Shown here: piece after piece, positions 25,054-34,900 of the stretch
How the letters are laid out: each line of letters begins with the position of its first letter
Numbering within the stretch: the first letter of the stretch is position 1
DNA from: Chitinophaga sp. YR627
Lineage (GTDB): Bacteria; Bacteroidota; Bacteroidia; Chitinophagales; Chitinophagaceae
Direction: 5' to 3'
DNA length: 64,000 bases
NCBI RefSeq assembly: GCF_900114995.1
Contig: NZ_FOUX01000003.1
Location: 868,001 to 932,000 of the forward strand
Notes under the pieces: generated by a model
What the model saw: the letters and a program-made list of their open reading frames with translations, nothing else
What the model was told of the DNA's origin: nothing
Database searches by the model: none
Made by a program: the position numbers and the translations under genes

Positions 25054-26124
25054 TTAGGCTTTCTTCAGGCTGAAATACTTCATTGCCTCTACCAGTACTT
25101 CCACACTTTCATATGGCAGTGCGTTGTAAAGCGAAGCTCTGAAGCCGCCTACGAGACGGTGGCCTTTAATACCTACGATATCTTCTTTCTTGCAGAATTT
25201 GAGGAATTCTTCTTCCAGTTCAGGTTTGTCCATGATGAACGATACGTTCATACGGCTCCTGTCTTCTTTCTGAGCGGTACCACGGAACAGCGGATTCTGA
25301 TCGATCTCGTTGTACAGCAGACCTGCTTTTTTCTCATTTTCTCTTTCCATAGCAGCAGCGCCTCCCTGTTCTTTTAACCAGCGGAGTGTGAGCATGGAAA
25401 TGTAAATAGCAAATACGGGAGGGGTATTTAACATGGAACCGTTCTCAATATGATTACGGTAATCGAGGATCGTGGGGATCTTACGTGTTACTTTACCGAA
25501 TGCGCTTTTGCGGACAATTACAAGTGTAGTGCCTGCTGCTCCCATGTTCTTCTGGGCGCCTGCGTAAATGAGTGTGAATTTGTTGAAATCCAGTGAACGG
25601 CTGAGTATATCACTACTCATGTCAGCGATCAACGGAACATCTGTCTCCGGCATTTTCTGCCACTGTGTACCATAAATGGTATTGTTAGTGGTGATATGCA
25701 GGTAGGTAGATTTTGGGGAGACGCTGAACTGTTTAGGAATGTGGTTGTAGCTGCTGTCTTTTGAACTGCCAGCTATATCCACGAAACCGTACTGTTTCGC
25801 TTCTTTTATTGCCTTATTGCTCCACACACCGGTATCAATATAAGATGCCGTGCCGTCGTTTTCGAGGAGGTTCAGCGGTATCTGCATGAATTGCGTTGTC
25901 GCACCTCCATGGAGATAGAGAACTTCGAAATCGTCTTCGAGTTGCATCAACTCTTTAACAAGATCCCGTGCTTCGTCCAATACAGCCTGAAACAATGGAG
26001 TTCTATGCCCTATTTCCAAAATAGACATTCCTGAACCTTCAAAGTCAATCAAAGCTTTACTGGCCTTGTACAGCACCTCATTCGGCAATATGGAAGGCCC
26101 TGCGTTAAAATTGTGCACCTTCAT
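25054..26124 (-). CDS. serC: Phosphoserine aminotransferase
   Basis: 356 residues from the ATG at 26124, where MKVHNFNAGPSILPNEVLY matches the standard SerC start; the open frame extends 29 codons further but that part is unlike the family. The PLP Lys is in FTLIYAGAQKNMGAAGTTLV, and the C-terminus has KGHRLVGGFRASLYNALP, which contacts the substrate phosphate. SerC converts 3-phosphohydroxypyruvate and glutamate to phosphoserine and 2-oxoglutarate in cytoplasmic serine synthesis. A -7 box lies about 134 bases upstream of the start, implying a long leader. serA is not adjacent. Confidence 0.95.
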   Translation of the reverse strand: MKVHNFNAGPSILPNEVLYKASKALIDFEGSGMSILEIGHRTPLFQAVLDEARDLVKELMQLEDDFEVLYLHGGATTQFMQIPLNLLENDGTASYIDTGVWSNKAIKEAKQYGFVDIAGSSKDSSYNHIPKQFSVSPKSTYLHITTNNTIYGTQWQKMPETDVPLIADMSSDILSRSLDFNKFTLIYAGAQKNMGAAGTTLVIVRKSAFGKVTRKIPTILDYRNHIENGSMLNTPPVFAIYISMLTLRWLKEQGGAAAMERENEKKAGLLYNEIDQNPLFRGTAQKEDRSRMNVSFIMDKPELEEEFLKFCKKEDIVGIKGHRLVGGFRASLYNALPYESVEVLVEAMKYFSLKKA

Positions 26125-26257
26125 AGGTCGTTCTAAGTTAAATAAATTGTTTGCTTGTTCCACTTTGTTTGGTTTTGTCAGAGGAATGGAAAAAAAAGTA
26201 TGGCATTTCACATTGATGCTGAACGCGTGTAGGATAAGGCTAAAAAGATAGTACTAA

Positions 26258-26265
26258 CAAAGATA
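26258..26265 (-). promoter_or_regulatory. -7 box upstream of serC
   Basis: TATCTTTG on the minus strand fits TAnnTTTG exactly. It is 134 bases before the chosen serC start, so the mRNA leader would be about 125 bases. Confidence 0.4.
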
Positions 26266-26306
26266 ATTTATATTTTTTTAAAATCGAAATTAATTGGCAG
26301 CCTGTT

Positions 26307-27248
26307 TCAGGCTTCCTGCCGGCCTATCATACGTTCAGGTGTGGGATGAACGGGAGCTTGTGTGCTGACACCTTTTTTGAGATCATGTAGCATTGGCATT
26401 CCTGCATTAACCCAGGCAGTATACCAGTAGTTGGCTGTAGCTGAGATAGCGGCTCTCATTCTACGTTCTACCATGTCCCCTAATGCGCCATGATAGGCTT
26501 TCGCGTAAGCTGTTGCGTAATTTCGTATCAGTTTCCCGTTGCGTTTTTCATACGCAAATTTCCTGCCGGAAGAGAAACTTTCACTGACTGATTTTTCCTG
26601 CTGTAACACCGTATCTGCCGCTGCTGCGCTTTCCAGCACGATCTGCCAGGTGTATGTATTAATATCTTTTATATAGCATGCCTTTGCAGAGAAATAGTGA
26701 AAGGTCCTGTCAGCCATCAATTCGGGGATGCGGGATTCCCACAGTCCGTGTATTCCCTGCTGCCCCGTGAGCTGTCCGTTGTGATTGGAACAGGCATGTA
26801 ACGGCACATGTGCATCGCCCGCATAGTGGCCAATGTCAGCGCTTAGCCGCATGATCCTGTCAGCATCTCTGTCTTTAAATGCCTGCGTCAAACGGGTGAG
26901 CATTTGTGTAAGATACCACGGTAAAATGCCATATGTCTGCAATGTATCCGCAGTATATTTCAGCAGGGCTTCCTGCCAGGATCTGGGTAGCTCCGCAAAT
27001 GGCGCCTGTCCGTAATGATCTATGTCGATGTAATGCCGTGGCCCTTCTTCCGGAATGATATATCTTCTTTTATCTGCATCTGTCGCGTGTGTGGAGAGGT
27101 ATTCAATATTAGGTTTATAGAATACCAGCATCTCCGGAGGAAGAGAAAATACCGCCAGACGGTTAATGCGCTGATGAGCGAAGAAGCCCCATCCGTAAAC
27201 AGGAATAGCAATCAGGTGCAGGCAGAACGCCAGAAAGATATAGTGCAT
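26307..27248 (-). CDS. Secreted S1/P1-nuclease-like or zinc-dependent phospholipase C-like protein
   Basis: A 313-residue protein with a signal peptide (MHYIFLAFCLHLIAIPVYG) whose predicted mature end is WGFFAHQRINR; an N-terminal Trp ligand is typical of this trinuclear zinc fold. Further likely metal ligands are in RHYIDIDHY, LSADIGHYAGDAHVPLHACS and the conserved GIHGLWESRIPE. These enzymes cleave phosphodiesters in nucleic acids or phospholipids outside the cytoplasm; sequence alone does not decide which. A perfect 62-bp palindrome lies about 100 bases upstream of its start. Confidence 0.82.
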   Translation of the reverse strand: MHYIFLAFCLHLIAIPVYGWGFFAHQRINRLAVFSLPPEMLVFYKPNIEYLSTHATDADKRRYIIPEEGPRHYIDIDHYGQAPFAELPRSWQEALLKYTADTLQTYGILPWYLTQMLTRLTQAFKDRDADRIMRLSADIGHYAGDAHVPLHACSNHNGQLTGQQGIHGLWESRIPELMADRTFHYFSAKACYIKDINTYTWQIVLESAAAADTVLQQEKSVSESFSSGRKFAYEKRNGKLIRNYATAYAKAYHGALGDMVERRMRAAISATANYWYTAWVNAGMPMLHDLKKGVSTQAPVHPTPERMIGRQEA

Positions 27249-27347
27249 AAGCTTGGTTGGTTAACAGACAATTGTAATATTAAGATAAATAATCAGTTCG
27301 TGGAGCGGATAAGATGATGTAGTGATAAGGATTGGATAGTGCTTTAG

Positions 27348-27409
27348 TATTTGTTATCCTACGTTAATCCTACGTTCATGAACGTAGGATTAACGTAGGA
27401 TAACAAATA
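27348..27409. repeat. Perfect 62-bp palindrome with four copies of AACGTAGGAT
   Basis: Two 31-bp arms are exact reverse complements with no spacer; the centre is at 27378/27379 (TTCATGAA). Each arm contains the decamer ATCCTACGTT twice, so the element has two decamers in each orientation. It lies between the end of the DUF502 gene and the start of the S1/P1-like gene, both on the minus strand. There is no T-run, so it is not a standard terminator. Confidence 0.9.
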
Positions 27410-27458
27410 TCTAAACGGCATCTGACCGATGTCAGGATATGTTTACAGGAGGATAAAA

Positions 27459-28103
27459 TCAGCGTACTTCTTTTTTGTCATGCTTGTCATGTGCTTCGAT
27501 GTTGGTCACACCGCCACTTACAGCAAACTTCATGGCTTCACCGGCAGAAATGTTGGTCAGTGGTTTCACCTTGCCGACAGGCACCATGAATACTTTACCG
27601 GTAATGGCATAAGCATGCGGCACATATACAGCAGTATAACCTTCCAGTCCGAAGTTGGACACATCAGGCTGCGTGATAAATCCCATTTCCCATACATCCT
27701 CACCATAGACCTGTACCAGCACAGGATGATCGAATTTCTTTTTCTCACCGACAAATGCATCAAACACATCTTTTACAGACGTATAGATATACTTAATAAA
27801 TGGTGTCCTTTCCAGCATGTGGTCAAACAATGCAAAGATGCGGCTCACAATAAAGGAGGAGCTCAGGTAACCCACTACGATCACCAGTAACAAAACCAGT
27901 ACGAATCCAACGCCTTTGTAGCGCAGATACCTGAGTGGTGTTTCCAGTGGCAGAATTTCCTTTGGAATGATATTGTCAATAGTAACAAATACCCAGTACA
28001 GCGTCAGGGCGGTTACACCCATAGGCGCGAGTATCAGTAAACCCTGGAAGAAATACCTCAATATGCGGGCTGCCAGGACTTTAAGACGACTTTTAGGAGA
28101 CAT
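27459..28103 (-). CDS. DUF502 family membrane protein
   Basis: I start at the ATG at 28103 (214 residues); the longer frame adds 22 residues that lie across the promoter. Two membrane helices are at about residues 18-45 and 62-88. The family signature follows: ERTPFIKYIYTSVKDVFDAF, then PVLVQVYGEDVWEMGFITQ and VYVPHAYAITGKVFMVPVGK. DUF502 proteins are inner-membrane proteins of unknown role. The tail is charged (EAHDKHDKKEVR). A TAnnTTTG box upstream supports this start. Confidence 0.88.
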   Translation of the reverse strand: MSPKSRLKVLAARILRYFFQGLLILAPMGVTALTLYWVFVTIDNIIPKEILPLETPLRYLRYKGVGFVLVLLLVIVVGYLSSSFIVSRIFALFDHMLERTPFIKYIYTSVKDVFDAFVGEKKKFDHPVLVQVYGEDVWEMGFITQPDVSNFGLEGYTAVYVPHAYAITGKVFMVPVGKVKPLTNISAGEAMKFAVSGGVTNIEAHDKHDKKEVR

Positions 28104-28166
28104 ATAATTTAAATGCAAATACGTGAATGATCCGGGAATATCCAGGATAATGATATCTGACGGGGT

Positions 28167-28174
28167 CAAAGTTA
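28167..28174 (-). promoter_or_regulatory. -7 box of the DUF502 gene
   Basis: TAACTTTG on the minus strand matches TAnnTTTG and lies 63 bases upstream of the start at 28103. Confidence 0.4.
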
Positions 28175-28255
28175 CATCGTTTATTTTATCCCCGGGGGAT
28201 GTTATCCTGGCATACGTTTCACGATAGTGAACCCGATATGAATAACAGGTTGGTT

Positions 28256-28263
28256 TACATTTG
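28256..28263 (+). promoter_or_regulatory. Orphan forward -7 box
   Basis: TACATTTG fits TAnnTTTG and is followed by ACGC, the same 12 bases as at the AIM24-like gene promoter. The only frame after it is 11 codons (ATG at 28269), so it would drive a noncoding RNA or a leader. Confidence 0.3.
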
Positions 28264-28601
28264 ACGCTATGTTCTTAGATAAGAGGGATAAACAATTGGG
28301 CTGATATGCTGCTGAGGTAGATTTGAATCCTGCCCCTGAAACTCTCTTGAGCGGCTTCTTAATAGTAAGCATAATATGAATGCCGGATAGATACCATGAG
28401 GTTATCTGGTCAGAAAGATGCCAGGCCCGAGAATAAGACGTGGACCTGATATGCTCGTAAGGTGGACTTGATCAACTCCTGAAACCCTCCTGACCAGCTC
28501 CCTGAATAGACATGATAAGGTGAAGACAGGAGTATATTGAACCTCCTATACTTAAATTCAGAACACTGTTAACAGGATAAGTATATTAAAATTATTTGCG
28601 T

Positions 28602-28639
28602 TGGAAACTTTTGTAGTTTAAAAAGTTTCCATAGTTTTG
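28602..28639 (+). promoter_or_regulatory. Operator-promoter of the TetR-RND efflux operon
   Basis: TGGAAACTTTT and AAAAGTTTCCA form a perfect inverted repeat with 11-bp arms and an 8-bp spacer (28602-28631). A perfect -7 box TAGTTTTG starts at the next base (28632-28639), and TTTTG at 28609-28613, inside the left arm, sits 18 bases upstream as a -33 box. A dimer bound here would cover the promoter, so this is probably the site where the adjacent TetR protein represses its operon. Confidence 0.7.
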
Positions 28640-28757
28640 TCCCAGCATTGCAAATCAGTTAGAGACCACCAAAGAAACTATGAAGCCGGAAGGTAGTGAA
28701 CGAACCATCACTATAAGGATTTGCAGAAGATAATACGAAACATACATACCGCAAAAA

Positions 28758-29366
28758 ATGGAGATACAGGAACGTATTCTGGATACTGCATTCAGTTTGT
28801 TCTGCCAGTTCGGAACACGCTCAATCACAATGGACGATATCGCTCAGCGCATGGGTGTATCCAAAAAGACCCTGTATGCTCACTTTGCAGATAAAGACGA
28901 GCTGGTGATGCATGCCATCGCGCGGTATCTGCAACAACTGGATAAGGAATGTATTGAAAATCAGGAGAAAGCCGCAAACGCCATAGACGAACTGTTCCTT
29001 GTCATGAAACAGCTGGATATGAGCTTCCGTAACATGAACCCGATCATCCTGTTCGATCTGCAAAAGTTCCATACGAAAGCCTACCAGGTATTTCAGGATT
29101 ATAAGAATAACAACCTGCAAAAAACCGTAAGACAGAATTTAGAAAGAGGCGTACGCGAAGGATTATATAGAAATGATTTTGATATCGAAATAATGACCCA
29201 GTACAGACTGGCTACTTCCATGCTATGTTTTCAGCCTGACATATTCCCCTACGGGAAATATGACATGAGCAAAGTACAGTGCATCCTCCTGGAACATTTC
29301 CTGTATGGACTCGTTTCTCAGGAAGGCTACAAACGTGTGGAAGAGAACAAACTACAACTATCGTAA
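28758..29366 (+). CDS. TetR/AcrR-family transcriptional regulator
   Basis: A 202-residue protein. The DNA-binding domain is at residues 3-48: ILDTAFSLFCQFGTRSITMD, then IAQRMGVSKKTLYAHFADKD, the classic TetR helix-turn-helix. The rest is an all-helical ligand-binding and dimerisation domain. It is the first gene of an operon with TolC, an adaptor and an RND pump, so it very likely represses them and releases DNA on binding a toxic or lipid-like compound. The palindrome at 28602-28631 is the candidate operator. Confidence 0.92.
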   Translation: MEIQERILDTAFSLFCQFGTRSITMDDIAQRMGVSKKTLYAHFADKDELVMHAIARYLQQLDKECIENQEKAANAIDELFLVMKQLDMSFRNMNPIILFDLQKFHTKAYQVFQDYKNNNLQKTVRQNLERGVREGLYRNDFDIEIMTQYRLATSMLCFQPDIFPYGKYDMSKVQCILLEHFLYGLVSQEGYKRVEENKLQLS

Positions 29367-29371
29367 AACCA

Positions 29372-30748
29372 ATGACCTTTATGCAACTTGACAAAAAGCA
29401 CGCAGGTTTGACAGGACTCCTGCTGCTGATGATCTTTCACTGTGCGATGGCCCAGCAGCCCGCAAAAGCGCCGCTGCAGGAAACTATCTCACTGTCTGCA
29501 CAACAGGCGGTAGATTATGCACTTGCCAATCAGGCTTCCGTACGCTCGGCTAAACTGGATGAACTGATCCAGCTCGCCAAGAATAAAGAAGTAAGCGGTA
29601 TGGCACTGCCTACGCTTGCCGGTTCAGGCACTTATCAGCATAACCCTATTGTACAGAAACAACTGATTGATGCGTCCAACTTTAGTGATACCGTTCCCAA
29701 AGGTACGCTGGTGCCTTTTTCCTTCGGTCTGAAGTTCAACGTGATCGGAGAAATTACCCTGAAACAGGTACTGTTCGACCCCAGTGTACTCGTGGCTTTA
29801 CAGGCAAGAGAAACACTGGAACAACTGGCTTCCAAATCAGTAAAGAAATCAGAAGTAGATGTGAAAGTAGGCGTTTATAAAGCCTATTATAACGTGCTCT
29901 CCGCCCGCAGAGGTCTGGAGATTCTTGGTAATAACATCACCAACCTGGAGAAACTGCTGAACGAAACCAAAGAGACCTATAAAAACGGTCTGGTGGAAAA
30001 GCTGGATGTAGACAGGCTGGTCGTACAACTGACAAACCTCCGTACAGAAGAAACAAAGCTCCGCAACGTGACCGAAGTAGGTCTCGCGGCGCTCAAATAT
30101 CAGATGGGAATGGCGATCCAACAGCCTATCCGGCTGACGGATACCTTGTCAACTGCTGAGATTAAATCTGCTATCGCTTCGGAACAATTTGACTATTCAC
30201 AGCGTATAGAATATCAGTTGCTCCAGACGCAGAAGAAAGCATATGAATATGACCTCAAACGCTACCAGTTCCAGAAACTGCCGACCCTGTCATTGTTTGG
30301 TACCGGTGGTATGAGCCGAGCAAGTGATCAGTTCAACTACTTCAACCGTGAAACATGGTATGGCTATGTGTCCTATGGAGTGAACCTGTCGTTTACCATC
30401 TTTAGTGGTATGCAGCGCAGACGTAAGGAAGATCAGGCTTTCCTGCAGGTGAAAAAAGCAGAACTGACGCTGGAAAATACCAAGCTGGGTATCGATATGG
30501 AACAGGCGCAGTCTACTTCCAGCCTACGGAATAATATCCTGACACTGGAAGCACAGGAAAGTAACATGAAACTGGCAGAAGAAGTATACAATACCACACA
30601 GATCAAATATCGCGAAGGTGTTGGTTCCAGCCTGGAAATGAGTACTGCTGAAAATGAACTGCTCACTGCACAGAATAACTACTTTACTGCACTGTATAAT
30701 GCAGCTGTGGCAAAAGTAGATTACCTGAAAGCATACGGAAAACTGTAA
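29372..30748 (+). CDS. TolC-family outer membrane efflux protein
   Basis: I start at the ATG at 29372, 5 bases after the TetR stop (458 residues); ATG at 29381 is an alternative and gives a tighter signal peptide. The signal peptide ends near CAMAQQ. The body has two TolC repeats of long helices and beta strands (for example SLSAQQAVDYALANQASVRS near the start and YREGVGSSLEMSTAENELLTA near the end, the latter typical of the second repeat). It forms the trimeric outer-membrane channel for the adaptor and pump encoded just downstream. Confidence 0.92.
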   Translation: MTFMQLDKKHAGLTGLLLLMIFHCAMAQQPAKAPLQETISLSAQQAVDYALANQASVRSAKLDELIQLAKNKEVSGMALPTLAGSGTYQHNPIVQKQLIDASNFSDTVPKGTLVPFSFGLKFNVIGEITLKQVLFDPSVLVALQARETLEQLASKSVKKSEVDVKVGVYKAYYNVLSARRGLEILGNNITNLEKLLNETKETYKNGLVEKLDVDRLVVQLTNLRTEETKLRNVTEVGLAALKYQMGMAIQQPIRLTDTLSTAEIKSAIASEQFDYSQRIEYQLLQTQKKAYEYDLKRYQFQKLPTLSLFGTGGMSRASDQFNYFNRETWYGYVSYGVNLSFTIFSGMQRRRKEDQAFLQVKKAELTLENTKLGIDMEQAQSTSSLRNNILTLEAQESNMKLAEEVYNTTQIKYREGVGSSLEMSTAENELLTAQNNYFTALYNAAVAKVDYLKAYGKL

Positions 30749-30783
30749 GCGAAAACTACAACTAACTATTAACTCTTTATTAT

Positions 30784-31890
30784 ATGTCCAAGATATATCG
30801 TCCCGCTCTGCTGATCGTTGCACTCATGGCTGCCTGTGGCAGCCCTTCGCCGGAGCAAAAACTGGCGGAGCTTAAAAAACAGGAAGCTACGCTGAAACAG
30901 CAGATCGCTGAACTGGAAAAACAAACGCAGAAAGGAGATACAACTGAACGTAAAAAGAAAGCCGTGATCGTTGCGGCAGTACAGGATACTGTATTTGAAC
31001 ATTACATCGATGTACAGGGTGCTGTGGATGCACGTGAGAACGTTAGTGTATCTGCTAAAATTCCCGGCATCGTTACAGCGATACATGTAAAAGAAGGACA
31101 GAACGTAAGCAAAGGACAGTCACTGGCACAGGTGGATGATCAGATCATGCGGGCGAATATGGCGGAACTGCATACACAACTGGACCTGGCGAATACCATG
31201 TTCCAGAAACAGCAGAACCTCTGGAATCAGAAGATCGGTTCTGAAGTACAATACCTGAATGCAAAAACACAGAAAGAATCACTGGAGAGAAAAATGGCTA
31301 CCCTGCAGGATCAGATGTCACAGGCAAGGATCATTTCTCCTATCAATGGTACTGTTGATGCGGTGATCGTTAAACTGGGCGATAATGCAGCTCCTGGTAG
31401 TCCTGCGTTCCGTGTGGTGAACGGCAGCAATCTGCGCGTACTCGCGAATGTAGCAGAAGCTTATGCCAGCAAGGTGAAAACCGGCGATCAGGTAGTACTG
31501 GAATTCCCGGATATCGATAAGAACATCCGTACCAAAATCGGTTTTGCTTCAAAGGTGATCGATCCGACAAGCCGTACTATAAAATTAGAAGTGCCTTTAC
31601 AGAATGATCCGGAACTGCGTCCAAACATGATCGCGAGAATGAAGATCATCGACTACGTTGCACAGAAAGCAATTGTAATACCGGTGAATATTATACAGTA
31701 CTCATTAGGTAAACCTTACGTGATCATTGCACAGAATCAAAGTGGTAAGATGATAGCGAAAAGAAGAGAGATCGAAATGGGCCGCACCTATAATGATAAG
31801 GCAGAGATCACCGGCGGACTGCAGACAGGTGACAAGATCGTAACTATCGGTTACCAGGGATTGAATGATAATGACCTTATCCAGCTTTAA
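30784..31890 (+). CDS. RND efflux periplasmic adaptor (HlyD/AcrA type), lipoprotein
   Basis: A 368-residue protein with a lipoprotein signal ending in LMAAC (Cys19). A coiled-coil segment follows at about residues 25-55, then the lipoyl halves VSAKIPGIVTAIHVKEGQNV and RIISPINGTVDAVIVKLGDN with the alpha-hairpin between them, and the beta-barrel and membrane-proximal domains to the end. It joins the TolC channel to the RND pump across the periplasm. Located between tolC and the pump gene, 35 and 17 bases away. Confidence 0.92.
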   Translation: MSKIYRPALLIVALMAACGSPSPEQKLAELKKQEATLKQQIAELEKQTQKGDTTERKKKAVIVAAVQDTVFEHYIDVQGAVDARENVSVSAKIPGIVTAIHVKEGQNVSKGQSLAQVDDQIMRANMAELHTQLDLANTMFQKQQNLWNQKIGSEVQYLNAKTQKESLERKMATLQDQMSQARIISPINGTVDAVIVKLGDNAAPGSPAFRVVNGSNLRVLANVAEAYASKVKTGDQVVLEFPDIDKNIRTKIGFASKVIDPTSRTIKLEVPLQNDPELRPNMIARMKIIDYVAQKAIVIPVNIIQYSLGKPYVIIAQNQSGKMIAKRREIEMGRTYNDKAEITGGLQTGDKIVTIGYQGLNDNDLIQL

Positions 31891-31907
31891 TACTCTAAAA
31901 CTGGTTT

Positions 31908-34900
31908 ATGCAAGACAACCTGAATAAAGAATTTAAACCTACCAGCTGGTCCATTGATAATAAGGTGAGCATTTACGTGGCTACCTTTATCCTGGCCCTT
32001 GCAGGTATCATGTCCTATCAGAGCCTGCCGAAGGAACAGTTTCCGGAAGTAGTGTTCCCTCAGTTTTATATCAGCACCATTTACAGTGGGACTTCTCCGG
32101 AGGACATGGAGACGCTGGTGACGAAGCCTATAGAAAAGCAGTTGGGTGGTATCTCCGGTGTGAAGTCTATCAAGAGTACTTCCATGCAGGACTATTCTGC
32201 CATCACGATAGAATTTGATGCGAGTGAGAATATGGAAACCGCACGACAGGAAGTGCGTGAGAAAGTAGATGACGCGAAAAAAGACCTGCCTAACGACCTG
32301 ACACAGGAGCCACAGATCATCAAGATAGACGTATCGCAGATACCTATCATGAACGTGAACCTGTCAGGTGATTTTGATCTGCAGTCACTGAAAAAGTATG
32401 CAGATGAGATGCAGGACCGTATCGAGGCATTGAATGAGATTACCCGTGTGGATATTGTCGGTGCACTGGAAAGAGAAATCCAGATCAACGTTGACAAATA
32501 CAAAATGGACGCGGCGAAGATCACTTTTGATGATGTGGCCAATGCAATCGCCATGGAAAACCGTACCATCTCCGGAGGTCTGGTTTCTATGGATGGACAG
32601 AAGCGTACATTGAGTGTAAAAGGTGAATATAAAGATGCGAATAAAATACGCGACATCGTTGTGCGTGGTATGTCAGGCGCAACAGTGTACCTGAAAGATG
32701 TGGCAGAAGTTGTGGATGGATTTGAAGAACAGGAAAGTTATGCACGTCTGGATGGTAAGAACGTAATCACCCTCAACGTGATCAAGCAGAGTGGTAAAAA
32801 CCTGATCGATGCATCAGATAAGATCCGTGTTATCATTGATGAAATGAAAGCGGATTATCTGCCTGCAGGACTGGATGTAACCATTACTGCCGATCAGTCT
32901 AACTCTACCCGTGTAACGCTGCATGACCTGATCAATACGATCATCATCGGTTTCTTACTGGTAACGCTGATCCTCATGTTCTTCATGGGTGCAGTGAACG
33001 CAATATTCGTGGCATTGTCTGTACCGATCTCCATGTTCATTGCATTCCTGCTGATGCCGATGTATGACTTCACCCTGAATATGATGGTGTTGTTCTCATT
33101 CCTGCTGGCATTAGGTATTGTGGTGGATGATGCGATTGTGGTGATAGAAAACGTGCATCGTATATTTTATGAAAGAAAAGACCTGGGTATTGTAAAGGCT
33201 GCGAAAGTGGCAGCAGGAGAAGTATTCCTGCCGGTATTCTCAGGTACGCTAACGGTATTGGCGCCATTCTTCCCACTGTTGTTCTGGCCTGGTATCATTG
33301 GTAGTTTCATGTTCTTCCTGCCGGTAACGCTGATCACTACACTGGGTGCATCACTGATCGTGGCGTATATAATCAACCCGGTGTTTGCGGTTGACTTTAT
33401 GGACCGTCATGAGGGAGACAACCATCCGAAGCCAACGTTCAACAGGAGTATGATGATCCTGAGTATTGTGTTCGTGGTGGTAGCATTGATCGCATATTTA
33501 GCAGGTAGCAGAGGTGTAGGGAATTTCACCCTCTTCGCACTGGCGATGATCATGCTGGAGAGATTCTGGCTGGGTGGTGTAGCCCGCCGTTTCCAGACCA
33601 ATACGTGGCCGCGTGTACAGGAACGTTATAGAAAGGTGCTGAAATGGTGCCTCGTTGGATGGCGTCCGGTATGGATCCTGATCAGCACTTTTGCATTGCT
33701 GGTATTCAGTATCATACTGACCGTTATTACCAGTCCGAAAGTCGTATTCTTCCCACAGGCAGATCCGAACTTCATCTATACATATATTGAATTGCCGATG
33801 GGTACGGATCAGAAATATACTGACTCCGTTACGCATATCATTGAAGGGAAAATTACAGCAGTAGTTGGTAGGAAGAATCCTATTGTAGAGTCTATCATCT
33901 CCAACGTTGCGGTAGGCGCCGGCGATCCTTCCCAGATGGATATGAGTGTGCAGCCGCACAAGGGCAAAGTGACAGTCGCATTCGTCGAGTTTGGTAAACG
34001 TGACGGACACTCTACGGTACAATACCTGGATAAGATCCGTAAGGCCGTAAGAGGTATTCCTGGTGTGGATATTACGGTGGAGCAGGAGCAGGGTGGTCCT
34101 CCGACAGGTAAACCGATCAACATCGAGATTTCCGGAGATGAATTTGAAGCGCTGACTGCTACGGCTGATAAAATGAAACGTTATCTGGATAGTCTGGAGA
34201 TCGGAGGTGTGGAAGAACTGAAGTCAGACTTCCAGAGCAATAAGCCTGAGATCCTTGTAAACATTGACCGTGAAAGAGCAAACAGGGAAGGTATCAGTAC
34301 TACAACCATAGGTATGGCGTTACGTACAGCCCTGTACGGACAGGAAGCTTCCAAGTTCCGTGATCCGGAAGATGACTATAAGATAATGGTACGTTTCCGT
34401 GAGGATCAGCGTAACAACATCAATACCCTGATGAACCTGAATATTGTGTACCGTGATATGAACATGAACGGGATGATCCGTCAGGTGCCATTATCAGCGG
34501 TAGCTACGATCAGGTATTCTAACACCTACGCAAGTATCAAACGTATTGATCAGAAGCGTGTTGTGACCTTATACTCAAACGTGTTGACAGGTTTTAACAC
34601 GAATGAGGTGGTGCAGCAGATACAGACAGCGATACAGGACTTCCCGAAAACGCCGGGTATCAGTGTGAAAATGACAGGAGAGCAGGAAGATCAGCAGGAG
34701 ACGTCTAACTTCCTGGGTATGGCGATGCTGGGTGCTTTTGGTCTGATTCTGATGATCATGGTGACACAGTTTAACTCGATTGGTCGTCCGCTGGTGATAT
34801 TTATGGAAATATTATTCTCCATCATAGGGGTATTCCTCGGTTTTGCCATCTTTGGTATGGACATCTCTATTGTAATGACCGGTGTAGGTATTATGGCGCT

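Larger units (their letters stand above)
28104..28757. other. 654-bp intergenic region with degenerate duplication and a possible small transcript
   Basis: No convincing protein gene. It holds a -7 box for DUF502 on the minus strand, a forward TACATTTG box at 28256-28263 that precedes no real gene, and two related segments at about 28301-28365 and 28446-28510. Both segments begin CTGATATGCT and share CCTGAAACyCTCyTGA. Next to TetR it has the TetR operator and promoter. Confidence 0.55.
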
